Source of the DNA: Magnetococcus sp. PR-3 | GTDB taxonomy: Bacteria; Pseudomonadota; Magnetococcia; Magnetococcales; Magnetococcaceae | Length of the DNA: 64,000 bases | Assembly: GCF_036689865.1 (NCBI RefSeq) | Contig: NZ_JBAHUQ010000004.1 | Coordinates: forward strand, 135,865-199,864 | Direction: 5' to 3' | Shown: positions 62,734 through 64,000 of the stretch, one piece after another | Numbering within the stretch: the first letter of the stretch is position 1 | Layout of the letters: every line of letters starts with the position of its first letter | Program-made: the position numbers and the translations under genes | The notes under the pieces: model-generated | What the model was told of the DNA's origin: nothing | The model's input: the letters and a program-made list of their open reading frames with translations, nothing else | Database searches by the model: none

Positions 62734-63051
62734 ATGAGAATCAAAGGGTTGGGTTCAGGTAAGCTGGAGCGTATCACCGGTAATAACCGGGTTGGTGCGG
62801 AGAGCAGTGTGGGCAAGGGTCGCTCATCCAAAGCTGGTTCCAGCCGTGGCCGTGATGATGTTGCGCTTTCAGAAGGGGCGCGAATTGCCGGTCAAGCTGG
62901 GGAAGCGGTACAAAGTTCCCCTGAACTACGGATGGAGCTTGTGCAGCCCATTAAAGAAGCACTGGCTTCCGGTACCTATAACGTCTCCAGCTTGGATGTA
63001 GCCGATAAAATGCTGCGTCAGGTGCTGATGGAGCGTAAGCAGTCTTTATAA
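62734..63051 (+). CDS. flgM: anti-sigma-28 factor FlgM
   Basis: FlgM binds FliA and holds back late flagellar genes until the hook is finished. The 105-residue protein has a disordered, basic N-terminus (MRIKGLGSGKLERITG) and the conserved C-terminal binding helices (LVQPIKEALASGTYNVSSLDVADKML). The first helix motif is intact. The ATG at 62734 is preferred over the one at 62719 because the family usually starts this way. The gene is expressed from its own sigma-54 promoter. Confidence 0.9.
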   Translation: MRIKGLGSGKLERITGNNRVGAESSVGKGRSSKAGSSRGRDDVALSEGARIAGQAGEAVQSSPELRMELVQPIKEALASGTYNVSSLDVADKMLRQVLMERKQSL

Positions 63052-63170
63052 GATCGGTATAGGCCTGCCAGCCATACCGTTTGAAAAATCACCAGAGGGG
63101 TGCAATGGATGCACACCTTTGACAGCAGGGTTTTTACCCTCTGTTGCGTCATTGACCAGGAGTTTTAGCC

Positions 63171-63677
63171 ATGCAAGCGACCATGCAAGAACATACCAGT
63201 GCTCTTATTGGGGTGATGGATGAACTGAATGAACATTTCCAGAAGGTGCTGGGCCTGTTTGAGCGGGAGCGTGATGCCCTGAGCCGTCGGGATATTGAAG
63301 AGATGGAGAACACTTCTGCCACCATCGGCCAGGCATTGGAAGATGCGCGGGTGATTGAAGTTCGCCGTCAACACTTCACCGGTAATTTGGCCCAAAACCT
63401 GGGTATGCCAGCTCGGGGTGCCAAATGGGATCAGCTGACCAGCCGTCTGGATACCGATGATGCGCGCCCCTTACGTAAAGCCCGTAACCGACTGCGTGCA
63501 ACACTGTTTGCCGTGGAACATGCCAACCGCATGAATCAAGCTGCGTTCCGTGGTGTGCAAGCTGCCACGGATAGTATTTTGAATATTCTGCATGGTGGTA
63601 ATGGTAGCTATGATCGTAGTGGTACCCGCCAACAGGCCTCTACGGGTGCAACAAGCTTTTTGTCTAAGCAGTTATAA
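63171..63677 (+). CDS. flgN: FlgN-family flagellar export chaperone
   Basis: This is a 168-residue helical, coiled-coil protein of the FlgN family, the chaperone of the hook-associated proteins FlgK and FlgL. Typical are the first heptads (ALIGVMDELNEHFQKVLGLF), the DALSRRDIEEME repeat and a C-terminal Ser/Gln-rich tail. A GGAG site precedes the ATG at 63171. It follows flgM by 119 nt in the same direction and ends at a terminator. Confidence 0.85.
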   Translation: MQATMQEHTSALIGVMDELNEHFQKVLGLFERERDALSRRDIEEMENTSATIGQALEDARVIEVRRQHFTGNLAQNLGMPARGAKWDQLTSRLDTDDARPLRKARNRLRATLFAVEHANRMNQAAFRGVQAATDSILNILHGGNGSYDRSGTRQQASTGATSFLSKQL

Positions 63678-63683
63678 GTTTTT

Positions 63684-63703
63684 GATGCTTTGAGCATCTT
63701 TTT
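63684..63703 (+). terminator. short intrinsic terminator after flgN
   Basis: The stem GATGCT/AGCATC with a 3-nt loop is followed by TTTTT, 7 nt after the flgN stop. The stem is short, so some read-through to csrA is likely. Confidence 0.6.
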
Positions 63704-63840
63704 GGGGTGGTTCAGGAAGAGCCCCCCCGTTTCGATCCCTGGGGGGTCAACCCCAAGGGGAACGAGACCGCACCATGCGGTACGTTTGGGCCCTGCTGCC
63801 ACAGGTCCCAACACATACAAGACCTAGAGGAACGTAGGTT

Positions 63841-64000
63841 ATGCTGATTTTGACACGGAGAGTCGGAGAGAGTCTGCACATCGGGGATGATATTAAGATC
63901 ACCCTGCTGGGCATTAAGGGGAACCAGGTTCGTATCGGTATCGATGCGCCCCGGGATGTGGAGGTGCATCGTGAAGAAATTTACGACCGTATCCGCCGTG
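63841..64000 (+). CDS. csrA: carbon storage regulator CsrA (partial, cut by the window edge)
   Basis: CsrA binds GGA motifs in mRNA leaders and controls motility, carbon storage and biofilm genes. The 53 residues seen ([18 protein letters not shown], then [21 protein letters not shown] in part) are the entire beta core with the key Arg residues; the C-terminus lies outside. The ATG at 63841 follows GAGGA. CsrA lies next to flagellar genes in many bacteria, where it often represses flagellin translation. The 137 nt upstream contain a C/G-rich stem near 63720-63745. Confidence 0.95.
   Translation, partial: MLILTRRVGESLHIGDDIKITLLGIKGNQVRIGIDAPRDVEVHREEIYDRIRR

Noticed and set aside
1-64000. 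CRISPR array
   Set aside because: A CARF-like protein prompted a search for regularly spaced direct repeats; none was seen.

Overview
The window reads as one contiguous piece of a proteobacterial chromosome. It is dense in genes, of moderate GC, and shows no phage, transposase or CRISPR array. A Gram-negative, motile, probably microaerobic bacterium fits the content: lipoproteins and a complete run of P/L-ring flagellar genes, two chemoreceptors, c-type cytochromes, a zinc-type HemB and an anaerobic-type cobalamin pathway. The combination reminds me of magnetotactic cocci (Magnetococcales, deep-branching Alphaproteobacteria). That is an impression from overall protein style, not a proven assignment, and no magnetosome gene is present.

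Layout. 1-5.3 kb (minus strand): possible gene fragment, GT-B glycosyltransferase, CDF cation transporter, TusA, a PP-loop tRNA-thiolation-like protein, HemB. 5.5-7.3 kb (plus): PP2C phosphatase followed by a class III nucleotide cyclase with an FHA domain. 7.4-23.2 kb: a cobalamin riboswitch followed by a cobalt ECF transporter (NikK-like protein, CbiM-NikL fusion, CbiQ, CbiO) and the corrin-ring genes cbiA, F, X, C, D, ET, L, G, G-C, H, with cobQ inverted and cobD/cobC at the end. 23.3-33.2 kb: a large lipoprotein, an HD-GYP protein, an HlyD-like protein, a 1.16 kb stretch without a recognisable gene, a YprB-like exonuclease and a hybrid histidine kinase with an NMT1-type sensor. 33.5 kb: tRNA-Pro(GGG), then YaaA. 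34.6-41.2 kb: a four-gene unit (FGE-like membrane protein, secreted VWA protein, LolD-like ATPase, FtsX/LolE-like permease) that resembles the TagR-PpkA(VWA)-TagT-TagS part of the threonine-phosphorylation pathway of type VI secretion, without any secretion genes nearby. 41.4-56 kb: CZB chemoreceptor, cytochromes, SRAP protein, a CARF protein with a RelE-like C-terminus, a TPR protein, PhoX, an IalB-like protein, a Cache chemoreceptor and a STAS protein. 56.3-64 kb: MazG, then flgF-G-A-H, flgI-J, flgM-N and the start of csrA.

How the parts work together. The cobalamin block is a near-complete cobalt-import and ring-building unit under one riboswitch; genes for precorrin-6A reduction, adenosylation and nucleotide-loop assembly are not here. 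The flagellar block appears divided into units, each preceded by a sigma-54-type GG-N10-GC promoter, with an intrinsic terminator between flgH and flgI. The PP2C/FHA pair and the Tag-like transporter may belong to one envelope signalling pathway although they lie 27 kb apart; that link is inference. The best candidates for something undescribed are the Tag-like module without a secretion system, the orphan CARF-RelE-like protein, the CbiH with a HutX-like extension, the CbiM-NikL fusion, and two long intergenic regions with unexplained structure.
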